From Helianthus annuus (Eukaryota; Streptophyta; Magnoliopsida; Asterales; Asteraceae), in NCBI RefSeq assembly GCF_002127325.2, contig NC_035445.2, forward strand, positions 87,259,912-87,323,911: a stretch of 64,000 nucleotides of DNA, read 5' to 3'. How positions within the stretch are numbered: position 1 is the first letter of the stretch; each line of letters begins with the position of its first letter. Both the position numbers and the translations under genes were made by a program. Shown in pieces: positions 22,849 to 34,120 of the stretch. The notes beneath the pieces are model-generated. The model had not been told where the DNA came from. It worked only from the letters and a program-made list of their open reading frames with translations, and did not search any database.

Positions 22849-24132
22849 TGGAGCATCAAATGACGCCATCCGCCTCCGAATGTTTCCTTTCTCACTAAAA
22901 GACCGAGCGAAAGCTTGGCTCAATACCCTCCTAGCTGGATCGGTAAACACCGGGATGAACTAGCCCAAAAATTTCTATGTAAGTATTTCCCTCCTGCTAA
23001 AACGGCTAAATTAATGACTGAAATTAATACATATTCACAAGAGGACGGGGAATCCTTATATGAAACTTGGGAAAGGTTCAAGGAACTATTACGCAAGTGT
23101 CCACATCATGGCCTTGCGATATGGCAACAAGTATCCACTTTCTATAATGGACTGTTGCCACACACAAGGCAGACACTTGATTCTAGCTCCGGGGGACTTT
23201 TAGGTAATCGCCGCCCGCATGAAATATATAACCAAATTGAGGAAATTGCTCAAACCAATTTTCAATGGCACCCCCCCCCCCGAGGCAATAAATCCATTGC
23301 CCCGGGCACCCATAAGGTTGATGAAAGCACTTCTTTACAAGCCCAAATCGAGGCCCTTTCTTCCAAAATAAAAAAATTAGAAATGACAAAAACAGTCTCG
23401 GTTATGGCTTGTGAAGGGTGTGGTGGGCCACATGAAAATTGGAGTTGTATGAAAGAAACGGACGATCAACAGGAATCGGTAAGCTACATTGATAATAGAC
23501 CTAGGCCGTCGGGTCCTCCAACGGGCACCTACAACCAAGGATGGCGAAACCACCCAAACCTTGGTTGGAGAGAACCCGGCAATAGTAGTAACCAACAAAC
23601 CCAACGAACAAACTTTCAACAACCAAGAAATGAGTCACAAAATTTCACTCAACAACAAAGTGGACGAGAAAGGCTTGAAGATACTGTATCTCGCCTCATC
23701 TCCGACACTGAAAAGAAAAACTCGGAAAGATTTCTACAATTAGAATCAAATTTTAGAAATCAACAAACTAGTATTCAAAACATAGAAAAACAATTAAATC
23801 AAATAGCTCAAAATTTTGCCGAGAGACCACAAGGCGCATTACCTAGCAATACCGAAACAAATCCAAAAGCGCAAGTTCATCTCATCACGCTACGAAACCG
23901 CACCGTAGGGCCTGCAGAAGTGCCACCACCGACAGAAGAAACGGTACCCCCGCCTCTGCAGGAGAAGAACTCCCCTCCGTCACCAGAACCTACCAAGGCT
24001 CCTCGAGTCCCGTACCCCGGTAGGTTAATTCGTCAAAAGACCAATGAGCAATTCGCAAAGTTCGAAAGTCTATTAAAACAATTGCATGTCAATATTCCTT
24101 TTATTGATGTCCTAACCCAAATGCCCAAATAG
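22849..24132 (+). pseudogene. Element C gag, 5'-truncated and frameshifted
   Basis: The first readable stretch (from about 22848) encodes SNDAIRLRMFPFSLKDRAKAW, a capsid block. A 1-nt deletion near 22950 shifts the frame, after which DELAQKFLCKYFPPAKTAKL runs open to 24132. Later landmarks are an ETWERFKELLRKCPHHG block, an LDSSSGG box, a CCHC-like knuckle (CEGCGGPHENWSC, with three rather than four residues before His) and a Gln/Asn-rich coiled region. It ends at a TAG where related proteins continue. The run of ten C at about 23271-23280 lies within the frame. Confidence 0.88.
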
Positions 24133-24750
24133 TCTAAATTCATGAGGGACTTCCTCACTCATAAAAAGAAAATTGAAACTTTGCAATTAGTTAACTTAGG
24201 CGAAGAATGCTCTGCCCTCGTACTTAATAAACTTCCCTAAAAGAAAATCGATCCCGGAAGCTTCACGATTCCCTGCTCAATCGGGGAGTCCCCCGTTCGT
24301 AATGCACTAGCCGACCTTGGGGCTAGCATTAACCTCATGCCCTCATCAATGTTTAAAAGGCTCGGCCTAGGAACAACGAGTCCTATAAAAATGAGCATAC
24401 AACTTGCTGACCGATCCGTCAAATTCCCGCAAGGTGTCATCGAAAATGTCTTGGTAAAGGTAAGCAAATTCGTCTATCCAGCCGACTTTGTCATACTCGA
24501 TATGGAGGAAGACACCGAGGTCCCCCTCATACTAGGGAGACCATTCCTTGCCACCGCACAAGCGGTGGTAGATATGAATGACGGAACACTCACCTTGAGG
24601 TACGGGGATGATGAAGTAAAATTCGGAGTTGGGAAGAGAATAGAAGACGACGACCCGGTCAACTACATGAAGGTTATTGATTCAAGTTTGGATGCTGCTC
24701 TCCGACGGTGTAACATGGGACGCCAAGCATCCCACTCAGAAAATATATAA
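24133..24750 (+). pseudogene. Element C aspartic protease region
   Basis: Continues the gag frame after the TAG at 24130-24132, with another in-frame stop near 24238. It encodes a retropepsin-like domain: SFTIPCSIG, ALADLGASINLMPSSMFKRLGLG (active site DLGA in place of DTGA, common in this clade), MSIQLADRSVKFPQGV, VILDMEED and VPLILGRPFLATA. The open part 24337-24750 is 137 codons. No RT follows. Confidence 0.87.
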
Positions 24751-26483
24751 CCTCATCTTGGGTCTAGCCAAGGACCCTTATAAACGTGGCGCACCACGGA
24801 GGCATTCCGCGGAACTATCCTTAGTTTAGTTTAATCTTTTAGTTTTAATTTGCAGGAATAAAACACACTCGCAGTGGTAAAGGATGAAAAAGGGAACGAG
24901 AAAAATGGCCCCATGCACAAGAACGAGGCAACCCGACACAAATCTCCATTACAGAAGGCTCAACACGGGTCGTGCCCAACCAACACGGCCCCGTGCTGAA
25001 CCACCTGCAGAAAAATGCCCAGTTCAGGTAACTGGACACGGGTCGCGTTCACCAGACACGCCCCCGTGTCCAGGCTTCTGTCTCATTTCTTTAATTTCTG
25101 TTACTGGCACCTGAACACGGGGCCGTGTCCGGTCCCCACGGGGCCGTGTCCAGACTGCCAGTAACATAAATCTTTGCTTTTTAACACCACATTACACATC
25201 CAATCAACCTAAAAAATTATTTTTGGGACACATTGAGGACAATGTGTAATTTAAGTGTGAGGGGAAAGCTAACACCTTGAAATTTTGCAAGTCCTAACAA
25301 CAAGCCTTACACAAAACTCTATTGTAACCGCTAAACACCCCAAATTTTTTCAAAATTTTTCATTTTTTTTTACTTGTCTAAAGTTTAAGTTAGGAATCCT
25401 AAGATTAATAAGGTTATATTTTTACAAATTTTACAACCGAGAGCGTCGTGATAACAAGAACCAACATAAGAAAATTATGAAATGGCATAACAAGTCTAGT
25501 TAAAATTTGATTATATATACTTGATCACATTAAAAAACCCCATTCCCACAAAAGTGAGTTTTGAGCCTTTATTGAGCATACAAATTTACATCGTTAGACT
25601 AAATGCTCATTTTTCGTTTCTTGTGTGAATAGCCGCTTGGTTCTTACAACTCTAGAACTTGCCACAACGATTCATTCCCGGTCCTTACCAACTTAAACCC
25701 AAGTAAGTAAATGATGGAGGCATTAGGACTAACCATTTTTCTTTCCACACCATTATTTTTCATTTTTTTACCAACTACCCAAAATCCCCCTAGTTAACCC
25801 CTTTGAGCCTAAACCTTTCATTTCTTTACCCTTTTTCACCCACCAAAAACCCTTTTTTATTTTTCACCCTTTATTTTAGTAACAAGCTCGGTTTTTCGTA
25901 AACTCATGTGACAAAAAAATTTTTTGATGAAGTTGAAAAACAAACAAAGCTATGCAAACAAAAGCTTGTTTGGAGAAATACTTCACAGAAAAAAAAGTCA
26001 CCAAAAACAAAGTGTTTTACGAAAACCGACGCTTTGTACGCTTTTCGCCCTTTTACTAACCACTAACCCAACCACCCACCTTTAACCCAAGCCTAACCCT
26101 TCACCCAAAAAGTGCTCTTGATATCTACAAAGGTATAAAGTTAAAAAGGAGGAGGATTGATTGCTTGGCAAGCTTATGGTAGGAATAAGTTCCATGCCGC
26201 TCTCGAGTGATTCACTAAAAATACACCTTCGGCCGAGTGTTGAGTGATCCCCCGTGAGGTATGTGAACTTGTATATAAATGAAATTTTAAAAAGACATGC
26301 TATGCCCTAATAAGTAATTTATCTTATGAAACATTCTAAATAAATCATAACGAATAGGATTGTAAATAAATAAAAATAAAACCCAAAAAAATCTTGGATT
26401 CCCGACACTCTATGACAAGCCAAAAAACCTTCTCTTCTACCCATTCCATTTGGGAGTGTAGCCACATATTTAAAGAGTTTTGC
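24751..26483 (+). other. Non-coding 3' region of element C
   Basis: No RT, RNase H or integrase trace is seen where pol should be, so a large internal deletion is likely, or the element is a non-autonomous form. The region holds three pairs of GC-rich CACGGG palindromes (24960-25160), a PPT-like box at 25233-25267 and long A/T- and C-rich stretches. Small ORFs here look like chance. Confidence 0.7.
25233..25267 (+). other. First PPT-like box of element C
   Basis: TTGAGGACAATG followed by TTTAAGTGTGAGGGGAA closely resembles the real PPT box at 26484-26518 but lies 1.25 kb upstream of it and is not followed by an LTR. Confidence 0.6.
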
Positions 26484-26518
26484 TTGAGGACAAGCAAAAG
26501 TTCAAGTGTGGGGGTATT
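26484..26518 (+). other. PPT of element C
   Basis: TTGAGGACAAGC, then TTCAAGTGTGGGGGTATT, immediately before the LTR start TGATGTG at 26519. This is the typical Tat/Athila-type PPT context. Confidence 0.85.
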
Positions 26519-28213
26519 TGATGTGTATAAAATGCAACATATAAATTACATCAAATGAGGCATAAAACTAACCCTTTTTAAGTACTAATGTTGGAAAAAG
26601 AGTGTTTTTGTCTTCCTTTTATATTTTCAGGATGAAATAAACTCAAATACACAAAAGAAGCAAAAAGACAGCTAATTCTAACATAAATACAAGAAAAGGA
26701 ACAAAAGTAGATTGCCCGAACCCTCAACGACATCCTCCCAAGCAAAGAGGAGAAAATAGAAGACTGAACATGCCCCGTGCTCAGCCAGCACGGGGCCGTG
26801 CCCAAGAAGCAGCAGAAAAGACAAACCTGTAGAAGCTTCTATTGCCCACCACGGGGCCGCGTCCAGTGAGCACGGGGGCGTGGCGAAAGTACAGCAGGCG
26901 CACTAATTGTAATTGCGAATTACAATTAATGAAGAGAGAGAGTGTCAGACGGGCACGGGGGCGTGTCCAGCGGACACGGGGCCGTGCCCAGCCTTCTGTT
27001 CAGCCTATAAATAGGAGTGCTTGGTTTCATTCCAACTCATCCCTTGGCACACCACCTCTCTCACACTTCATCCACCACCCACCACCACCATAACACCATC
27101 ATCCACCACCATCATCCATTGTCCATCGTAGAGTGTGTGAGTCCTCTCGGGATCCAAGATTGATCGTAAGAGTTCTTGACAATCAAGGCCATGTTTGCCT
27201 AAGTCTCTTACATCACTTGGTGAAGACAAGTGTTTAGTATAATACTTTTTATTTTTAATCTTTTGCACTTTTTATTTGGTTTTGTATTAATGACTTTAAT
27301 AACTAGTTACTTATGTTGAAGGTGATCTTTCCTTATCGTTTGTCCGTGGTGTCTTGGCATTATTTTATTGTCTATATAAAATAAAAGATTTTCACCATTC
27401 ATATCTCCACGGTCTATATGGAGGTATGTTGGCTACCTGGTCGGGGGTTAAGGGAACGGTTTGGTAAGGGTCTTGTCCTTGTTCAGCGTTTAGAGGTCCT
27501 GCAAGGGACCTGGGTCAAATTTAGTAGGATCTCCTTCAATGCCCATAGGTATTGGATGGCGGGGATCCAAACTCTTTGACCCCCTCATAAGTTAACTACT
27601 ATTAATACTATAACCCGGCTATTTAGGACTGTATCCCTGCTGACTCAGACTACTTAGCCGAGGGTAACGTCACCGCCAAAAGCGGGGCCTACCATAATTT
27701 GCATTAATAACTTAATTCATTATCTTCCAATAATCCAACCCTTTAGGATTGTATCCTTGCTGACTCAAACTACTGGGTTGAGGGTAACGTCGCCTTCAAA
27801 AGAGGGGCCTACTACAATAACTAAGATAATCTCTTAAACAAGTGCAAAAGTGCGAAAATAATCAAAGGTTATACTAATACACGAGTCGGATCCAAGTGAT
27901 TCATCTTGTCTATCTGTTTTTATTTTATTTTTATTTTTCAGCATTTAGTTAGTTTTTATTTTTCTAGTTTAAAAATCTTTTCTAACTTTTTGATTTGATT
28001 AGACGTTGAGGATAAACTGGTACTAAAAGCTCTTGTGTCCTTGGACGACCTCGGTATCTTACCAACACTATACTACGTCCACGATGGGTGCACTTGCCCA
28101 TATGTGTGTTTAGTGTTAGTGAATATCGTGCTTTATAAATTTAAAACTTGGCTAAAAGTGTAAAAAGGGCTTAAAAATATACATCAAAAATATATCACAC
28201 TTCGCGCACATCA
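26519..28213 (+). repeat. Element C 3' LTR
   Basis: 1695 bp, TGATGTG to CACATCA. It contains a TATA box (TATAAATAG, 27006-27014) preceded by three pairs of CACGGGG palindromes (26769-26990). No second copy is in the window, so age cannot be read. Confidence 0.88.
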
Positions 28214-28304
28214 ATTATTTAACGTTTTATTTATATAAATAAAAATTTAAGACTGATATTTGATATAGTTTTGTAGTTTACTTAGTCATTTGTATATATT
28301 TCAG

Positions 28305-29064
28305 GTTCAAGGTGCAAGTCCGGGTGCAGGATGAGAGTGGTAGTGTTTCTTTTGTTATGTTTGATAGAGATGTTCAGAAGCTTCTTGGATTAGTGGCGAG
28401 TAACATAAGAGAGAGGCAGGTGAAGGCGAATGATACTGGATGTTTCCCTCATGAGATATTTCTATTGGTTGATAAGAATGTCGCTTTTAAGATTGATGTT
28501 CAGAGTTCAATCTTAAAAATGACTATCGTGTTTATACCGTGCAAATAACATGTGATGATCCAGTAATAATTGCTGAGTTGGTTGGTGGAGATGGTAATGG
28601 TGATGAAAATACTGATGAGGTAGCATATAAAATTACTTTTTCAATGTATTTATTTTTCTTTTGAGGTTCAAAGACTGGATTCTGCACTTTTTTATATAAT
28701 ATCATATATTATGATCCTTTAGGTTACTCAAGAGGTAGCTGAAGTTAAAGATGTTAACCTTTCAGAATCTTCCCAGGTGTCTGCTGAACGAACTTCAAGG
28801 GTGAGTATTTATTTTTGAAAGTATGTTTAATATGTTTAAAAATAGTTCATTATTTTATTAAATGAGATCAATAGTTGTTTTGTGATCTGTTGCAAGGATG
28901 CTGTCTCTGTTACGGCCGACTCTTCATCCGTTAAAGTTGAAAAGGATTATGGATCAAGTCCCAATGGAAAGCGGATAACTCAAGATGTTGATGTTGTCAA
29001 CGTTGGTGAGCTATCCACTAATGTGAGAAGAACCCGGAAGAAGCTGTCAAAGGTTAACAATTAG
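28305..29064 (+). pseudogene. RPA70-like (Helitron-type) C-terminal exons
   Basis: Three exons: 28305-28619, 28723-28800 and 28897-29064, with standard GT/AG junctions (acceptor TTTCAG before 28305, donors GTAGCA and GTGAGT). Exon 1 encodes part of the C-terminal OB fold of the large RPA subunit: VQVRVQDESGSVSFVMFDRD, then YRVYTVQITCDDP. A 1-nt loss in the A run at 28515-28519 shifts the frame between these two blocks. Exons 2 and 3 give a charged tail ending RRTRKKLSKVNN. RPA binds single-stranded DNA, and RPA70-like genes of this kind are regular passengers of plant Helitrons. Upstream exons are cut off by element C, which lies in the preceding intron. It could instead be a host RPA paralogue fragment. 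Confidence 0.75.
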
Positions 29065-30188
29065 ATGCTTATGAAAAAACATTTCTCATGAGAGATAAGT
29101 AGAAACCACTTATTTTTGAAGACTCCTTGTGGTTTTTATTTATGTTTGTTAGCTGTTGTTTTAACAAACTGTGGTTAAAAGTTTGGTGTGTAAGGGCTAC
29201 AATGAAGCATCTAAACTGATGTATTTGGTATGTAATGTCTACGCTTTGAATATCAAAAAAATTTAACCTTTTGTTTGTTATATGATATTGTTATTATACA
29301 TTGTATACATTTTTGGTGATATTCATGTACTGAACAAGTAGTAGGGTTGTATATTATTGTTAGTGAATGAATAAAAATTTAGTCAATTGGTTAGTGGGAA
29401 AACTGTTAGGGACTGAGATACATTAACATCTGTTAGAGGCTAAGCACTGTTATAGCGTGCTAACATCTGTTAACGCCTAAAAACTGTTATGATCTGAATT
29501 ACATTAGCATCTGTTGATTACATTAGCATCTGTTGATAGACTTTGCTTCAACAGACCTTATGAGCTGTTGATCATCATCTGTTAAAGATATTATATTAAA
29601 GATCTTATGCTGAATTACAATATCTATTGGTCCATAACAAAACTTAGATTCATCATACATTTGGCTTCATCAGCAGAGGTTCTCTTTGGGAGACCTTTGC
29701 TTTAGCAGTCTTTGTCTTCAACAGACCTTTTGGTTCATCAGCAGAGGTTGTTTGGTTCATCAGCTGAGGTTGTTTGGTTTAACAGACTTTGCTTCAACAG
29801 TGTTTGTCTTCAACAGACCTTTTGGTTTACAAAGTGTAGCGAAACAGATGTTGAGTTTGTCCCTTTGGTAGGAGCAGATGTTTAAAACACTGTTATTTGT
29901 AATTACAGGTTGTATACTATTTTGTTAATTTTGAGTCTTATATTTTTCTTTTCCTTGAGCTACCAGGAAATGTGATGCAAAATAGTAATGTTTAGATGCA
30001 AAATATAGTAATGTTTAGATGTAAAATATAAAAAACGTAAATCCACAAAGTTTGTGAAAGTATACAACTTTATATACTAACACTACATAACTTCATTCTT
30101 AAGTTAGTTTTGGAATAAAAATTTGTCCATCAAACATATCAACGAAAACATAAATCATTAAATGCTGAAAAGTTGTTCAGAGACTAGG
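29065..30188. other. Intergenic, with scattered CTGTTG/CAACAG repeats
   Basis: Between the RPA-like gene and the end of the minus-strand B3-like gene. Bases 29400-29880 are dense in short words such as AACATCTGTTG, TTCAACAGAC and TTCATCAGCAGAGG. No gene is supported; the 61-codon ORF at 29686 is made of these repeats. Confidence 0.6.
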
Positions 30189-30237
30189 TCAATAAACTTC
30201 AAAGTGTACTTTATCTCCTGGTACACTTTTTTCTTCT

Positions 30238-30700
30238 TGTTGGATCGTGTTCATGACCCTAAACAGTCAGTAAAGGCAGTTCATCATTGATTACTAAGGC
30301 GGAATCAAAGTAAACAACGTCAACACAGCTTATATCCTTTTAACTTTCTTTCTATTGCTGATTGTGAGCTTTTACACGTAAATCTGACAAGATTTTTACA
30401 GCACTTCGTCTCTAATCACATGACCTAATTCCGCTTCAACTGTTTCAAATGAAATCATCACACTCCTATTGATAGACCCACTGATTCCGCTCGAACTGAC
30501 ATGACCAATCCAAGCGATATCTGATTCCGCTTGAAATTACTCAAGCGAAATCACCAATATGTATTTGGAGCGGAATCACCTGAATAACTTGGAGCGGAAT
30601 TACATGAATTGTCCCACTTTCTTGATTTCCAACCCTAATCAAACTATCTAGACCTAAGACTCGATTAAGACATAGTAAACAGACATTCAGTGCACTAACA
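30238..30700 (-). repeat. Element D 3' LTR
   Basis: 463 bp. Plus strand TGTTGGATCGTG to GTGCACTAACA. Its TATA position reads TATTGATA, against the intact TATTTATA in the other LTR. It lacks a 54-bp block present in the 5' LTR. Confidence 0.92.
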
Positions 30701-30711
30701 GACTCCCCCTC
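30701..30711 (-). other. PPT of element D
   Basis: Minus strand GAGGGGGAGTC directly before the LTR. Two more AGGGGGAGTC copies follow at 30861-30870 and 30877-30886. Confidence 0.85.
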
Positions 30712-32346
30712 GGATGTTGACGAAGTCTTCGGCATCGAGTCTTCAGTCTTGGTCTCTTTCCAATCTTATCTTCACATTGTAAACGCTTTCACTTCACAGG
30801 TTCAAGATCTCAACATGACTCTAACTCCAATCTCCCCTTTGACTGTTAATCCAGAATTCCGACTCCCCCTTTCACAGACTCCCCCTCTCGGTATGCTGGG
30901 ACTTGAATTCAGGTCCAAACTTTGACTTTTTGAGCCGTGGGGATTTTGAAATCCACAACTTGTTTCTCAAACATACAACATTACAATATATTGATTTTCA
31001 ACAATAAATCACAATCTATCAGTTTTTAGAAATCCACTCAAGTATTCAGGTCCAAATTAATGACCCTGCTTACTCAATTAATCTACCAAGTCCAACTTAA
31101 TGACCTTGGTTGATTTCAGACAAATCAAACTAATTTAGTTCAACAAATTTTCAAACAATTTCAGAAAATCACAAGTATTAAGTTAATTAACTTGTTTTTG
31201 ACTTTTCAAAACTCAGATTTTATCAAGATAAGCTCTTCTCATCCTCCAGTCCAGAAACTTCCTGCATCTGCTTCAACTTCTGAGAATCAGACAAATAACT
31301 TTCTAGTCTGGTTTGTCTAAAAATAAAGCAGAAATGAAAAATCTTTTTGGATTTTCTATATAGTTTCTAAACTAGAAATAAAATACAGAAACTTAAATTG
31401 CAGAATATAAAGAAAGTAAACTATTTCAAGACATATTTTTGGTGAACGTGTTAGGGAATCATATCAGTTATCAGACAAGTCACTAGTACCGTTAAGCTTT
31501 AATTCATACTCAGAATTAAACAATTCACGTAGATTGTCGATATTTAGATCCATTTTAAATTCTTACACAATTTTCAATCTGTTCAGGATACGAATTAAGT
31601 GAATTAAGAACTTAAACTCATTCATGTGTCCCACCTCTTGAATATACTCTCGTATCCAGATCCCAATATTCAGTCTTACAGCTGAGTATACCACAGATGA
31701 TATCTGTAAGGGGTTAGATGCGAGGGCCGTGAGAGCTCAGGTCGATACATCCGTACACGCAGAGAGATGACGGCTTCGACTTTCGGTGTGTCCCCTTTAT
31801 AGGATCTTTTTTACAACAGCAATGATTACCAATTTTATTGTTTCATCAATTTGCTGAGGGCTGCGCTATGTTTCAAGCAATGCGGAAAGTATTATTCGGG
31901 GACTAGGTCAGAACTTCCATTCAGCAGAAGTCCCGGAATAATACCCCAGATATCACTTAGTATAAAGACCTAGTATTTCAGAAAGAGAGACCTTTCAAAC
32001 AAGATTTCAGGGGTTACCTATATATCCAAGTAGTGTTCCCCACAAAATAAGCAAGTTGAAATTTATGTTTATATCCCGAACAAACCTACTAAATGTGTAA
32101 AAACCCATCGACACATCATCAGTGAGACTGTTTAACACTTTATACTTTACAAATCTTTAGCGCACAGTAACTGTCAAACTGATGTACTCTCACTTTCCCT
32201 TTTCACACAAGCTCCTTTTCAGTTTTATATTGTTTTTGGATTTTTGAAATTTTCTCATGTTTTTGTATTTTTTTGTATTTTTTATTGTTTTTGTATTTTC
32301 TGAAAATATATCTACTCCCCCTAAATACCAAAACAGGTAAAAAATG
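30712..32346 (-). other. 3' non-coding region of element D
   Basis: 1.6 kb between the RNase H stop and the PPT, AT-rich, with no ORF longer than chance and no recognisable envelope-like domain. Confidence 0.6.
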
Positions 32347-32799
32347 TCAAACCATTGCAGATTGTTTCTCATCGTCATCTACAACAGTACCTTCATCAAC
32401 GCCAATAATACCATCCGACACCGAGAGAAGGTTCATACCATTTAGTTTTAAAAGAAATTTAAAACGCGTTTTATCAAAAGCTTTGATATGTAAATCAGCT
32501 TTCTGATTGTCAGTGTGGATTTTCTCAATTCGAATCAACTTCTTCTCGAAGCAATCTCGGATGAAGTTATGTCGAATTTCGATATGTTTAGTTTTAGCGT
32601 GATGTACTGGATTTTTCGTGATATTTATTGCGGCCTCATTATCAACAAATATAGGGGTGTTTAGAAATTGCAAACCGTAGTCGCGCATTTGTTGCTGGAT
32701 CCACAAGATCTGAGAGCAACAACTGCTAGCAGATACATACTCCGCTTCACATGTGGATAAAGCCACAGAGGTTTGCTTTTTGTATTGCCAGGTGACCAA
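32347..32799 (-). CDS. Element D RNase H segment
   Basis: Copia RNase H: TSVALSTCEAEYVSASSCCS (with the Asp/Glu-type active site region), WIQQQMRDYG, IFVDNEAAINITKNPVHHAK, TKHIEIRHNFIRD. 150 codons open, ending after a C-terminal tail rich in Asp. It is out of frame with RT, because the ORF is broken between 32800 and 32907. Confidence 0.9.
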   Translation of the reverse strand: MVTWQYKKQTSVALSTCEAEYVSASSCCSQILWIQQQMRDYGLQFLNTPIFVDNEAAINITKNPVHHAKTKHIEIRHNFIRDCFEKKLIRIEKIHTDNQKADLHIKAFDKTRFKFLLKLNGMNLLSVSDGIIGVDEGTVVDDDEKQSAMV

Positions 32800-32907
32800 A
32801 CGAGGTCCAAAGAACTGACAACCCGCTGTTGTTGATTTATTGACTTTGCAGCATCCGAAATCCGAATCGGAATACCCTTCGAGCGTAAAGTCGCCTTTTC
32901 TAGGATA

Positions 32908-33699
32908 CTACAACCCCAATGAAGGAGTTCCTTTCAGGTAGCGTAATATCCTTTTCACAATAATCATGTGCGAAGCTCTCGGATTAGATTGAAATCTTGC
33001 TGCGAGGCACGTTGGGTACATAATATCATGTCTTGAAGCAGTTAAGTACATCAATGAACCGATCATGGAGCGATAAAACGTCTCATCTGCCCTGTCTCCG
33101 GTGAGATCTGGGTGTATCCCATGATTCGTCGCTAGTGGGGTTGACGCTGGAGTAGAACTTGACATCCCAAATTTCTCTAGAATATCATGAACGTACTTTG
33201 TCTGGTGAATGAAAATTCCTTCAGGTAGTTGTTCAACTTGAAGTCCCAAAAAGAATTTCATTTCCCCCATCGATGACATTTCGAATTTCTGCTTCATAAC
33301 AGACTCAAAATCTTTACACAATTTTTCATTCGTTGACCCAAATATTATGTCATCCACGTAAATTTGTACGATCAGAAGATGTCCGTCGACCTCTTTGGTG
33401 AAGAGAGTGGCATCCACTTTTCCTCGGATAAAGCTGTTGGCTAGTAGGTGTTGAGACAAAGTCTCATACCAAGCTCTCGGGGCCTGGTGTAAACCATACA
33501 GCGCTTTGTCCAGCAAATAAACCTTGTTTTTGTGGATTGGATCGGCGAAGCTCGGCGACTGTCCGACACAAACCTCCTCTTTAACCTTCCCATAAAGAAA
33601 CGCCGGTTTTACATCTAGCTGATATACTTTGAAGTTTTTCCACGATGCAAATGCCAGGAAGATTCTGATCGCTTCTAGTCGAGCCACAGGAGCATACAC
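32908..33699 (-). CDS. Element D reverse transcriptase segment
   Basis: Copia RT: YAPVARLEAIRIFLAFA, VYQLDVKPAFLYG (the usual LDVKNAFLNG block), LDKALYGLHQAPRAWYE, catalytic IYVDDIIFGST, FFLGLQV, and the connecting part ending LRYLKGTPSLGL. 263 codons open, catalytic Asp pair present. Its 5' part continues in 33849-34106 after a break. Confidence 0.93.
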   Translation of the reverse strand: MYAPVARLEAIRIFLAFASWKNFKVYQLDVKPAFLYGKVKEEVCVGQSPSFADPIHKNKVYLLDKALYGLHQAPRAWYETLSQHLLANSFIRGKVDATLFTKEVDGHLLIVQIYVDDIIFGSTNEKLCKDFESVMKQKFEMSSMGEMKFFLGLQVEQLPEGIFIHQTKYVHDILEKFGMSSSTPASTPLATNHGIHPDLTGDRADETFYRSMIGSLMYLTASRHDIMYPTCLAARFQSNPRASHMIIVKRILRYLKGTPSLGL

Positions 33700-33848
33700 T
33701 TCAGTAAAATCTATACCCTCCTGTTGACTGAACCCTGGACTACGAGTCGAGCCTTGTTTCGCACAACTACTCCTCGATCATCTCTCTTACACTTAAACAC
33801 CCATTTGGTATTGATCTTCCTATGACCTTCCGGTAAATCTACCAACTT

Positions 33849-34106
33849 TCACACTCCCAACTTCTCAAATTGACTTAAGTCTTCTTGCATAGCATTGACC
33901 CAAGAATCTTCAGTTAGCGCCTCTTTATACGTTCGCAGTTCAATCTGCGAAATAAAACAACTCAATGAAAATTCAGTTTGTAAAGGTGCTACTGTAGAAT
34001 AAAAACATGTAAGACCTTGGTCAATTTGACGTCTAGTGCGAACGCCTGATTGTAGTTCTCCAATGATCAGCTCTTCTGGATGGTATGAAAGAGTTCGTGG
34101 CATCAC
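33849..34106 (-). pseudogene. Element D, RT N-terminal piece
   Basis: 85 codons ending EDSWVNAMQEDLSQFEKLGV, the start of the copia RT domain. Frame breaks on both sides separate it from the integrase linker and from the main RT segment. Confidence 0.8.
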
Positions 34107-34120
34107 TTCGCCTGGAACAT

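Larger units (their letters stand above)
22849..28213 (+). mobile_element. Element C: truncated Tat/Athila-like Ty3 element (gag, protease, 3' LTR)
   Basis: The 5' LTR and the start of gag are missing, and so is all of RT, RNase H and integrase. What remains is gag from its middle part, the protease, about 1.7 kb of non-coding 3' region with PPT-like boxes, and one LTR (26519-28213) with a perfect 7-bp terminal inverted repeat TGATGTG/CACATCA. The gag and protease wording is of the Tat/Athila type. It ends inside an intron of the RPA-like gene, so C had inserted there. Confidence 0.88.

Noticed and set aside
22849..24750. Host gene or active gag-protease gene
   Set aside because: The start is cut off, with one frameshift and two stops; motifs are those of Tat/Athila-type retroelements.
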